A model generated the notes under the pieces. The model ran no database searches and was not told where the DNA came from. It was given only the letters and a program-made list of their open reading frames with translations. The translations under genes were made by a program, and so were the position numbers. A DNA stretch of 9,490 bases from Bacteroidales bacterium (GTDB lineage Bacteria > Bacteroidota > Bacteroidia > Bacteroidales > ML635J-15), in the NCBI GenBank assembly GCA_028701945.1, contig JAQVPT010000126.1:1-9490 (forward strand), in the 5' to 3' direction. Position 1 is the stretch's first letter. Every line of letters begins with the position of its first letter. Shown one piece after another: positions 1 to 6,775 of this stretch.

Positions 1-1251
1 CTTGTTGTTGGTACTTTATCTGGCGGAAGTTCGTATTGTTCTTCTCCTACTTCTCCAGTCCTTTACGGAAAACTTTCTTATCATTGGACATCAAACGGTT
101 CAGCTTCATCTCAGCAGCTTAAATATTGGTTAGACCCTGATAATACAGGTGCAACAACTTGTGATATTTTGGACCCTAATAATATTGGTTTAATTACTGA
201 TTTTAGTGCTTCACCAACAAGTGTATCGGTTGGTGGTCAGGTGAGTTTTACTGATTTATCGACAGGCGGTTATGTTACTAGTCGTAGTTGGTCGTTTCCT
301 GGAGGAACACCATCAAGCTCGACATACGCAAATCCTACAATTACTTATAACACAGCAGGAACATACAACGTAACACTTACTGTAAATACAAGCTCTGACA
401 GTGATACGAAGATTAAATACGGTTATATAACTGTTATGAGTGGTGGTGGCTTTAGTTATGATTTTGAAAATTGCACCAATTTTGCCGTAGATAATTTCTC
501 ACCTTGTACAACTTATGATGGAGACGGTTCTACAACATTCGGAATGCAAGACATTGATTTTGCTAATGAGGGTTATACAGGAGCTTATATGGCTTTCAAC
601 TCAACAGCTACAATGCCAACAAGTGGAACATCATGGGCAGCACACGGCGGAGTGAAAGATGGTGCTTGTTTTGCTTCAACTACACCTCCTAATAATGATT
701 GGTTTATTACTCCACAGATAAATTTGCAAAATAATTCATCTTTTAGTTTTTGGGCACGTCCGGGTTCAACAACTTATACATCTGAAAAATTCAAAGTTTT
801 AATTTCTACTACTAATAACTCAATAGGTAGTTTTTCTAATATTTCTGGCGGGACGATTACAACTACATCTGACTGGAAAAAATACACATATAATTTATCA
901 GCATATAGTGGTCAGTCGGTTTATTTGGCTATACAATGTGTGTCGAATGATCAATTTGCTTTTAAAATTGATGATTTATTAGTTGAAACTAATTCTGGCG
1001 TGGATATAGATGGCGAGTTGTCTAAACAAATTAATATTTATCCAAATCCTACTTATGGTATGATTACAGTTAAATTACCTGAATCGAATGCAAAAATATG
1101 TGTTAAAAATATTTTAGGGCAAGATTTGTTAAAATTTACAACTAATTCTGAAGAAACAGTTATTGATTTGACGCAACAAAAAGCGGGTATTTACTTTGTA
1201 GAAATTGAATTGTCTGAGGGAGTATTTACCAAAAAAATTATTATTAACTAG
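1..1251 (+). CDS. Secreted lysyl-endopeptidase-like protease with PKD, cleaved-adhesin-like and T9SS sorting domains (5' partial)
   Basis: The frame is open from the first base, so this is the last 416 codons of a longer gene whose start lies outside the window. The first 50 or so residues, with the stretches GTLSGGSSYC and LYGKLSYHWTSNG, resemble the C-terminal end of lysyl-endopeptidase-type trypsin-fold proteases. The catalytic His, Asp and Ser would lie upstream and cannot be checked. A PKD domain follows (about nt 196-438; WSFPGGTPSSS, then TAGTYNVTLTV). Next comes a jelly-roll region resembling cleaved-adhesin domains of gingipains (about nt 439-1000; NDWFITPQINL, then FKIDDLLVET). The last 75 residues are a type A T9SS sorting domain, with NIYPNP at nt 1033-1050, GIYFVEIE, and the ending KKIIIN. 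By family knowledge it would be exported by Sec, moved across the outer membrane by T9SS, and trimmed at the sorting domain. Secretion is well supported; protease identity rests on the short tail. Confidence 0.85.
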   Translation, partial: LVVGTLSGGSSYCSSPTSPVLYGKLSYHWTSNGSASSQQLKYWLDPDNTGATTCDILDPNNIGLITDFSASPTSVSVGGQVSFTDLSTGGYVTSRSWSFPGGTPSSSTYANPTITYNTAGTYNVTLTVNTSSDSDTKIKYGYITVMSGGGFSYDFENCTNFAVDNFSPCTTYDGDGSTTFGMQDIDFANEGYTGAYMAFNSTATMPTSGTSWAAHGGVKDGACFASTTPPNNDWFITPQINLQNNSSFSFWARPGSTTYTSEKFKVLISTTNNSIGSFSNISGGTITTTSDWKKYTYNLSAYSGQSVYLAIQCVSNDQFAFKIDDLLVETNSGVDIDGELSKQINIYPNPTYGMITVKLPESNAKICVKNILGQDLLKFTTNSEETVIDLTQQKAGIYFVEIELSEGVFTKKIIIN

Positions 1252-1272
1252 AAAATATTTTTAAAAATTATT

Positions 1273-1305
1273 AGGCGGTTTAATATTTTTAATCCGCCTT
1301 TTTTT
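1273..1305 (+). terminator. Rho-independent terminator of the secreted protease gene
   Basis: AGGCGG (1273-1278) pairs with CCGCCT (1294-1299) around an AT-rich loop, and a run of seven T follows from 1299. It begins 22 bases after the stop codon of the protease gene, which fits factor-independent termination. Its T-run merges directly into the -7 box of the next gene. Confidence 0.75.
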
Positions 1306-1312
1306 AATTTTG
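1305..1312 (+). promoter_or_regulatory. Bacteroidota-type -7 box for the hotdog thioesterase (leaderless start)
   Basis: TAATTTTG matches the Bacteroidota -7 consensus TAnnTTTG in every fixed position. Its last base is only four bases before the ATG at 1317, so transcription would start at or next to the start codon. No good -33 TTTG is seen at the expected distance, since that region is the terminator loop. The assignment therefore rests on the -7 box and its position. Confidence 0.45.
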
Positions 1313-1316
1313 TAAT

Positions 1317-1787
1317 ATGAGAAGAGTAAAGAATGCTTTTGTAAAATCAACTCCCGAGTATATGTGTTTCGGATGCTCTCCTAAAAACAAACAGGGCTTG
1401 CAGATGGAGTTTTTTGAAAATGATGCGACTGTTTGGAGTGAGTGGCAACCCCGCTCTGAATTTGACGGTTGGAAAGGAGTAGTGCATGGTGGAATTCAAG
1501 CTACCTTAATGGACGAAACAGGAGAATGGTATGTTTTTGTAAAGCACGGTAGGTCGGCGGTAACAATGGAGCTTAATTGTCGATATAAAAAACCGCTAAG
1601 TTCTGATAAAGGGAAGATTTCCATTAAAGCTACTGAGATTTCTTTTCGCAGAAATATTTCAGAAATTGAGATTAGTGTTTATGATACTGATGGAGACCTT
1701 TGTAGCCAAGCAAAGGGCAAGTTTTATGTTTTTTCGGAGCAAGAGTCAAAAGAGAAGTATAAATTTCCGGGTAAAGGCAAGTTTTAG
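1317..1787 (+). CDS. PaaI-like hotdog-fold acyl-CoA thioesterase
   Basis: This is a 156-residue soluble protein with no signal peptide, so it should act in the cytoplasm. A CFGC motif (Cys17, Cys20) and NKQGL come first, followed by VVHGGIQATLMDETG (His57-Gly-Gly, Asp66, Glu67). That is the signature of the PaaI/YbgC-like hotdog family, in which an acidic residue near the HGG helix drives hydrolysis of acyl-CoA thioesters. The CxGC-type N-terminus is common in small uncharacterised members of the family. The substrate cannot be told from sequence, and no catabolic genes lie nearby to suggest one. The ATG at 1317 is chosen because it lies immediately after a -7 box; Met16 (1362) is a possible internal start but would remove residues just before the CxGC motif. 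It converges on the receptor gene with only seven bases between the stop codons. Confidence 0.85.
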   Translation: MRRVKNAFVKSTPEYMCFGCSPKNKQGLQMEFFENDATVWSEWQPRSEFDGWKGVVHGGIQATLMDETGEWYVFVKHGRSAVTMELNCRYKKPLSSDKGKISIKATEISFRRNISEIEISVYDTDGDLCSQAKGKFYVFSEQESKEKYKFPGKGKF

Positions 1788-1794
1788 AGTTTAT

Positions 1795-4251
1795 CTAAAA
1801 TCTCATAATCAGCTTTAAGTTTAGCCTAAGTCCGGTAAGATAATTGGGTACTCCATATTGCCAGCCTCTAATATCAGTTACATAGGTGTACGAAATTTCA
1901 TTATTTATATCTAAGAGATTGAAAACCTCAAGTGTCAACCAAATATTTTTAAAATGTCTAAATGGGTTAGAATCTGGCAACTTTTTGTAATCTCCTTTTA
2001 GCTGTTTTGAGATTCCTATATCAACTCTTCTGTATGGTTTAAATCGTGGATAGGGCTTTTCGGCTTTTTCGACTGGCAGACCTGTTCCAAACAATAAATT
2101 AATGTAGGCTTGCCATGTTTCATGTTTAGGAATATAATCTTGGAAAAAAATCCCGAAATTCAATCTTTGGTCAGTTGGTCGTGGAATCATTCCGAGATAA
2201 ACGGTGTCGATATTTCCTTGTGCATCTTTCGATTTATAAAAATCACCTTCTATATCTTCCATTGTTTGTGATAGAGCAATACTAATCCACGACTCGGTGC
2301 CTGGAACAAATTCACCGTTAATTTTTGCCTCAATTCCCGTTGAGTATCCTTGTGCAAGATTTTCGCCATAATATCTGATTTTTACATTATCGATATCATA
2401 GGGAATTAAGTTATACATATATTTATAAAATACCTCAGTAACTAATTTGAATGGTCGGTTCCACGCAGAGAACTCATAATCAGCCCCTAAAACAAGATGG
2501 AATGATGATTGTGCTTTTATATCACGATTTAATGTGCCGTCTAACTTACGAACTTCCTTAAAAAATGGTGGTTGCTGATATAAACCAGTTGAAAATCTGA
2601 AAACAAAATTATTTTCCCAATTTGGTTTAAAACCGATATTAAATCGTGGGCTTATAAGGAATTCATTATTAAAATCCCAATAATTTAATCTTATTCCACC
2701 GCCAATAGATAATTCTGTGCTATCAATTTCTATTAAATAAGAATCTTGAAAAAAGGCATTCAACCTATTAGTTGCGATGTTGATTTCTGCAATATCAGTA
2801 AAAAACAAAGGAACTAAATCTCTGTTTGCAATTGCTCCCAAATAATTGTAAGGCATTGAATAACCCGCAGAGTCAACCATTTCCCATTCGTGTACACTAT
2901 AATCAAAAAGTTCGTAATTATATTGTGCACCCCATGAGAAATTGTGGTCTTTGTACTTATAATCAGCTAAATATTTTGACGATATTACATATCCGTTTAA
3001 GTTATTGCGAGCATGATTTAAGTATGAACCGACACCAATATTTGAAACACTATCTCCCATATTATCGGATCCTAGCTGTTTGTCTAATTCATTAAGATAA
3101 TATTGTCCAAGAATATCATAAGATTCCTTTTCTGATGTGTAATATCCTGAAACGATGAATTTCATAGTAAGATCTTGGCTTGCTTTAAAGGTTCCAGTAA
3201 AGGCCGCCGTAGAGTTTGTGAATTTATCTAATTCTTGACCTTCGAAATACATCATTATTTTTAATGCTTCGTCCATTGTTCCCCATGATGTTTCGCGATC
3301 TTCAGGAACAAAACTATATTTATTATTATTTAAATTACCGAGAAAAGATAATTCAAGTTTTTCACTAATGTCGTACGTAACAAAAGCCTGAAAATCGAGA
3401 TATGTAGGATCATATTGACCGGCCATATCCATAGATGACAAAAGGTATTTTGTAGTTTTATAGCGTAGCCCAGTGTTGTATTTTAAAAGATGGTTTTTAC
3501 TTGTCCCTTCCAAGTGCAGATTCGCACCTAACAAACTGGCTGAAGCTGTTCCGCCAAAATCTTTTGGCTTTCGGTATTTGATGTCTAATACTGATGACAT
3601 TTTATCGCCATATTTTGCTTCAAAACCACCTGCAGAGAAAACTATCGCAGAAACCATGTCAGAATTGATAAAACTAAGTCCTTCTTGCTGTCCAGATCGA
3701 ATTAATAAAGGGCGATAAATTTCTATATCATTTACAAATATTAGATTTTCATCAAAATTGCCGCCTCTGACATTATACTGGCTGCTTAGCTCGTTGTTAG
3801 ACGATACTGATGGCAAAGATTTAAGAATGTCTTCAAAACCTCCAACAGTTGGGATATTCATTGATATTTCTGGATTTAAACGAACGGCAGGAGCAAACCT
3901 TTCGGTGTTGGCACCAATATTTGCCTCAGGTAGCACTGTATATGATTCTTGTAGATGTATTGTGATTTCCTTTTTTTCTCCGTTTGTCAGTTTAAAATTT
4001 TCGGTGTAAGTCTGGTAACTTAAATATGAAACTTCAATTGTAATTTCTTGATTTGTTGGAACAGATAGCTCAAAGTAGCCATATTTGTCGGTAGCAGTAC
4101 CGATAGCTTTGTTTTTTACACTCACATTGGCAAATTGCACAGGTTTTGATTTTGCATCATACACAAAACCATTAATGAAAGCTGTCTGTGCATTGATAGC
4201 AACGCTCAGAAAGATAAAAAACAATATGTTTATGCAATTTTTTTTGTACAT
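1795..4251 (-). CDS. TonB-dependent outer-membrane receptor with carboxypeptidase-regulatory-like domain
   Basis: The gene is complete and encodes 818 residues. Residues 1-21 form a Sec signal peptide (LFFIFLSVAINA, cleavage likely before Gln22). Residues 24-102 are a CarboxypepD_reg-like beta-sandwich, starting INGFVYDAKSKPVQFANVSV. Residues 125-230 are the plug domain, with VRGGNFDEN at 161-169 and FEAKYGDKMSSVLDI. The rest is an aromatic-rich 22-strand-type barrel, with a C-terminus ending in Phe (LKLIMRF) as recognised by the BAM machinery. Such receptors import large or scarce substrates across the outer membrane using TonB-ExbBD energy. The N-terminal extra domain resembles SusC-type receptors, but the length is short for SusC and no SusD lipoprotein gene is adjacent, so a glycan role is not supported. 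Substrate is unknown. It lies 51 bp downstream of the HD phosphohydrolase gene on the same strand and may share its transcript. Confidence 0.9.
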   Translation of the reverse strand: MYKKNCINILFFIFLSVAINAQTAFINGFVYDAKSKPVQFANVSVKNKAIGTATDKYGYFELSVPTNQEITIEVSYLSYQTYTENFKLTNGEKKEITIHLQESYTVLPEANIGANTERFAPAVRLNPEISMNIPTVGGFEDILKSLPSVSSNNELSSQYNVRGGNFDENLIFVNDIEIYRPLLIRSGQQEGLSFINSDMVSAIVFSAGGFEAKYGDKMSSVLDIKYRKPKDFGGTASASLLGANLHLEGTSKNHLLKYNTGLRYKTTKYLLSSMDMAGQYDPTYLDFQAFVTYDISEKLELSFLGNLNNNKYSFVPEDRETSWGTMDEALKIMMYFEGQELDKFTNSTAAFTGTFKASQDLTMKFIVSGYYTSEKESYDILGQYYLNELDKQLGSDNMGDSVSNIGVGSYLNHARNNLNGYVISSKYLADYKYKDHNFSWGAQYNYELFDYSVHEWEMVDSAGYSMPYNYLGAIANRDLVPLFFTDIAEINIATNRLNAFFQDSYLIEIDSTELSIGGGIRLNYWDFNNEFLISPRFNIGFKPNWENNFVFRFSTGLYQQPPFFKEVRKLDGTLNRDIKAQSSFHLVLGADYEFSAWNRPFKLVTEVFYKYMYNLIPYDIDNVKIRYYGENLAQGYSTGIEAKINGEFVPGTESWISIALSQTMEDIEGDFYKSKDAQGNIDTVYLGMIPRPTDQRLNFGIFFQDYIPKHETWQAYINLLFGTGLPVEKAEKPYPRFKPYRRVDIGISKQLKGDYKKLPDSNPFRHFKNIWLTLEVFNLLDINNEISYTYVTDIRGWQYGVPNYLTGLRLNLKLIMRF

Positions 4252-4253
4252 AG

Positions 4254-4275
4254 GTTATAAAAACATGTTTATAAC
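4254..4275 (-). repeat. Inverted repeat in the leader of the TonB-dependent receptor
   Basis: GTTATAAA (4254-4261) and TTTATAAC (4268-4275) are perfect 8-base inverted repeats separated by six bases. The element ends two bases before the receptor start codon, downstream of the candidate -7 box. It could be a dimeric regulator operator, or a hairpin in the mRNA next to the initiation codon. It has no T-run after it, so it is not a terminator. The sequence is AT-rich, so chance is possible. Confidence 0.5.
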
Positions 4276-4285
4276 ATTCAGTTTG

Positions 4286-4293
4286 CAAATATA
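4286..4293 (-). promoter_or_regulatory. Candidate -7 box for the TonB-dependent receptor
   Basis: Read on the minus strand, the box is TATATTTG, a full match to TAnnTTTG. It lies 34 bases before the receptor ATG and would give a leader of roughly 28 bases containing the inverted repeat. No TTG or TTTG is present at the usual -33 distance, so it is either a weak or activated promoter, or a chance match in AT-rich DNA. Confidence 0.35.
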
Positions 4294-4302
4294 TTGTTTT
4301 TA

Positions 4303-6414
4303 TTAATTGTTTTTCGCATTAATTTCTGGATATACAATGCGCGAGTGATAAATATTACTAATTTTTTGAGCAAATATTCTTTTAGCTTGCGATATTTGCT
4401 TCAAAGTAATATCTACATCGTCGTATTGCCCAGCGTTTAATTGGGAATCAATTATTACCGATACTAGTTTGTCAATAGATTCGGGACTGTAAACATCAAG
4501 TGTACGTGAAGCGGCTTCAATTGCATCAGCCATCATCATTACAACTGTCTCAATATTGTTTGGTTTTGGTCCAGGATATCTGAAATTAGTAATGTTTGGT
4601 GTTAAGTTAGGGTTTTCGTTTATCCACGAATTATAAAAATATTTAGTAAGACTTGTTCCGTGGTGCATGGTTATAAAGTCGATAACTTGTGCCGGAATTT
4701 TATGTTTTTTTGCAATTTCGACGCCTAACTCCACATGTGAAATTATTTTTTGGGCACTTTCTTCATAGTCTAATTTGTCGTGGATGTTTGCTCCATCTTG
4801 ATTTTCGATAAAACATTCTGGATTAACCGATTTTCCGATGTCGTGATAAAGTGCTCCTGCACGTGCAAGCAGGTAATTGCCTCCTAGCTCTCGTGTAACA
4901 GATTCTACTAAGTTTGCAACCTGTACCGAATGTTGAAATGTGCCAGGAGTTTTTTCGGAAAGCTGTCGCAATGCTGGATTGTTCGTGTCACATAATTCCA
5001 TTAATGTAAAATCTGATAAAAATCCGAAAATCTTTTCATAAAGATAAACAATAGGTAAATACAATACTAGTAAGGCTGAGCTGATACCGTAAATATAAAC
5101 TTCATTAGATATTAAATCCGAAAAATCTCCCTGTTTCATTAGGATAAAACCCGAGTGTAGAACAATGTAAGTTATAAACACATATATTGTAGAAATGAAA
5201 ATTTGGCTGCGTTTTCGTGTATTTCGTAAACTAAACATTGCGACCAAACCAGCTATTGTTTGAATAAAAACAAACTCAAAATTATTAGCAGCAAAAAATC
5301 CTGCTATAAGTATGGATGCTAAAAACACAATGAATGAAACGTTAAACCTGTAAAAAGTAAAAAGTAATAATGGGATTAAAGTAAAAGGAATAACATTTAT
5401 GCTAATGTCTGTATATTTAAAAATGATTACCACGCTTACAATAAGTAAAAGCATTTGCAGAGTAAAAAATGTATTTGCTTTAAAACTATTTAGAATTTTT
5501 CTGTCGTGATAAAAAAGATATAAGAATAAGATAAAGTAAAGCGATAAGAATAAAAGTGAAATGCCGAAACTTATAATTGCATGATTTACATTCGAGACGT
5601 CTGTTTCTACCTCTTTTTTAAGTGATAAAAGAACTTTGTTCTCGTGCATTCCGACAATATGTCCTTTCTGAATTATCAATTCACCTTTTTGTACCATTCC
5701 GCGTGATGTTGCAACTGCGTCAAGTAGGCTCGAAAGGATGTTTTTGTTCATGTTTTTATCATAAATAATGCTGGGTAATAGTTTGTGAGAGTTATTGTAA
5801 TTTTTGATTTTAAACCCTGCGAGAGAATCGGTTTCACTTAGTCCAGATTTAATGTAGATGTCATCAAAACTATTTTGAACATCACCCAAAAGGGCATAAG
5901 AAGTCGCATAATTTAGTTTGCTTATTTTACCATCATACAAATAAAATCGAAACTTATGTGGTTCTGAGATGCTGTCGGGAATTTCGATCACACCTTTATT
6001 AAAAGTCTCTTGGAGTAAATTGTCAACAAGTATTATATAAGAAGCAAACTTTTTTTGCAGTAGATTCTTTTTAAAGTTTCCAGTTTCCTCAAGATTTGCG
6101 ATAATTTCATTTTGCCATATATCTTCAAGTTTAATCACATAATCATCTACTGCTAATTTTATTGCAACACTGTCGTAAACATAATAAGGTATAAAGTTTA
6201 TTCTGATGCTGTCTTGCTCTTGAGTAATTTCTTCATCAGATTTATAAACTGGAAAATTGAAAGGTGCTATCAAATTCTCATGTAACCATGGGCTACCCTG
6301 AGAAAATGAATATTGAAACTTTTTCTCTTTCGGGAAAATATAAACAACAAAAGCCACACTCAACAAAAAAAGTATGATTGCATATATGATTACAGAATAT
6401 TTTTTGAATTTCAT
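4303..6414 (-). CDS. pgpH: 7TMR-HD family membrane HD phosphohydrolase (PgpH-type cyclic di-AMP phosphodiesterase)
   Basis: This is a 703-residue inner-membrane protein with the full PgpH architecture. It has an N-terminal transmembrane helix (about residues 8-28), then an extracytoplasmic 7TMR-HDED domain (about 29-275). A cluster of hydrophobic helices follows (about 278-455), then a cytoplasmic HD domain (about 485-640). The metal-binding set is visible: His495 (FQHSVQ), His524-Asp525 (YHDIGK), His560 (ISHVELG), His584-His585 (MHHGT) and Asp630 (MADAIEAASR). The spacing closely follows what I recall for Listeria PgpH. Characterised members hydrolyse cyclic di-AMP to pApA with a di-iron or manganese site, lowering a signal tied to osmotic and cell-wall control. 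The start is placed at 6414 because it gives a short charged N-terminus ahead of the first helix. Enzymatic type is secure by family; cyclic di-AMP specificity is inferred. Confidence 0.9.
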   Translation of the reverse strand: MKFKKYSVIIYAIILFLLSVAFVVYIFPKEKKFQYSFSQGSPWLHENLIAPFNFPVYKSDEEITQEQDSIRINFIPYYVYDSVAIKLAVDDYVIKLEDIWQNEIIANLEETGNFKKNLLQKKFASYIILVDNLLQETFNKGVIEIPDSISEPHKFRFYLYDGKISKLNYATSYALLGDVQNSFDDIYIKSGLSETDSLAGFKIKNYNNSHKLLPSIIYDKNMNKNILSSLLDAVATSRGMVQKGELIIQKGHIVGMHENKVLLSLKKEVETDVSNVNHAIISFGISLLFLSLYFILFLYLFYHDRKILNSFKANTFFTLQMLLLIVSVVIIFKYTDISINVIPFTLIPLLLFTFYRFNVSFIVFLASILIAGFFAANNFEFVFIQTIAGLVAMFSLRNTRKRSQIFISTIYVFITYIVLHSGFILMKQGDFSDLISNEVYIYGISSALLVLYLPIVYLYEKIFGFLSDFTLMELCDTNNPALRQLSEKTPGTFQHSVQVANLVESVTRELGGNYLLARAGALYHDIGKSVNPECFIENQDGANIHDKLDYEESAQKIISHVELGVEIAKKHKIPAQVIDFITMHHGTSLTKYFYNSWINENPNLTPNITNFRYPGPKPNNIETVVMMMADAIEAASRTLDVYSPESIDKLVSVIIDSQLNAGQYDDVDITLKQISQAKRIFAQKISNIYHSRIVYPEINAKNN

Positions 6415-6429
6415 TCCGGATATTTTTTG

Positions 6430-6461
6430 TAAAGATATATAATACCAATATAATCACAAAA
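6430..6461 (-). promoter_or_regulatory. Candidate promoter of the HD phosphohydrolase gene
   Basis: On the minus strand TTTTG (6461-6457) is followed after 19 bases by TATCTTTA (6437-6430). The second box matches TAnnTTTG except for its last base. The spacing is normal for Bacteroidota promoters, and the predicted start would leave a leader of about ten bases before the ATG at 6414. Confidence 0.4.
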
Positions 6462-6487
6462 CACCCGATATAAATTGATTGTTTTAC

Positions 6488-6556
6488 GCTTCTGCTTCGT
6501 TAAAAAATATGGCCGTAACTATTGCTATGTCGCTATTTGTTGCCTTGTATATGCAA
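6488..6556. repeat. Possible degenerate intergenic repeat or hairpin element
   Basis: The block is noticeably less AT-rich than its surroundings and has no open frame. It contains two related arms, AAAAAATATGGC (6502-6513) and GCTATTTGTT (6532-6541), which would form an imperfect hairpin around an 18-base loop. The wording resembles dispersed intergenic sequences I have a vague memory of from other Bacteroidota, but this cannot be verified here. Confidence 0.25.
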
Positions 6557-6700
6557 AAAATAATTACAACATCCAATAGAGTATTTTGTAATAAAATTGG
6601 TATAAAAGACCTAAGATTATATAAGTAACAAGAAAAAAAGACGCAATTTTTAATTTAACAAGCCCTAAACTTTATGAAAATCTGTGCAATTTACATTCAA

Positions 6701-6730
6701 TTGTTAAAAAAAAGATATTTCTTATGTTTG
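6701..6730 (+). promoter_or_regulatory. Upstream promoter P1 of the NlpC/P60 peptidase gene
   Basis: TTG (6701-6703), a 19-base spacer and TATGTTTG (6723-6730) match the Bacteroidota -33/-7 arrangement with a perfect TAnnTTTG. Transcription would start near 6736, giving a leader of about 40 bases. Confidence 0.55.
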
Positions 6731-6756
6731 TAGTTATCTATAAGTATTTACTTTTG
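6727..6756 (+). promoter_or_regulatory. Downstream promoter P2 of the NlpC/P60 peptidase gene
   Basis: TTTG (6727-6730), an 18-base spacer and TACTTTTG (6749-6756) also form a full match. The -33 TTTG is the same four bases that end the -7 box of P1, so the two promoters overlap. Transcription would start near 6763, giving a leader of about 13 bases. Confidence 0.55.
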
Positions 6757-6775
6757 AGTTATTAAAATTGCTTAC

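Larger units (their letters stand above)
6415..6775. other. Divergent intergenic region, 361 bp
   Basis: No credible gene is seen in any frame. The left edge holds the candidate phosphohydrolase promoter, and the right 75 bases hold two overlapping promoters for the peptidase gene. A less AT-rich block lies at about 6488-6556. The part between about 6560 and 6700 is AT-rich with nothing I can recognise: no tRNA, no terminator and no riboswitch signature. Confidence 0.7.

Noticed and set aside
169..171. TTG at 169 as a start codon for a shorter secreted protein
   Set aside because: The frame is open to base 1 and the residues before it belong to the same protease-like sequence; no signal peptide follows the TTG.
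1716..1786. Direct repeat GGCAAGTTTTA at 1716-1726 and 1776-1786
   Set aside because: Both copies lie in the coding frame and encode KGKF-like segments; eleven bases in AT-rich coding DNA is most likely chance or local duplication.
1795..4251. Calling the receptor SusC of a polysaccharide utilisation locus
   Set aside because: There is no SusD, glycoside hydrolase or sugar-sensing regulator next to it, and the protein is shorter than typical SusC.
2826..4306. Four short plus-strand open frames (2826-3095, 3473-3718, 3758-4009, 4085-4306)
   Set aside because: They lie opposite the receptor gene, mostly within it; their products have no recognisable domain, and the opposite strand codes for a convincing complete receptor.
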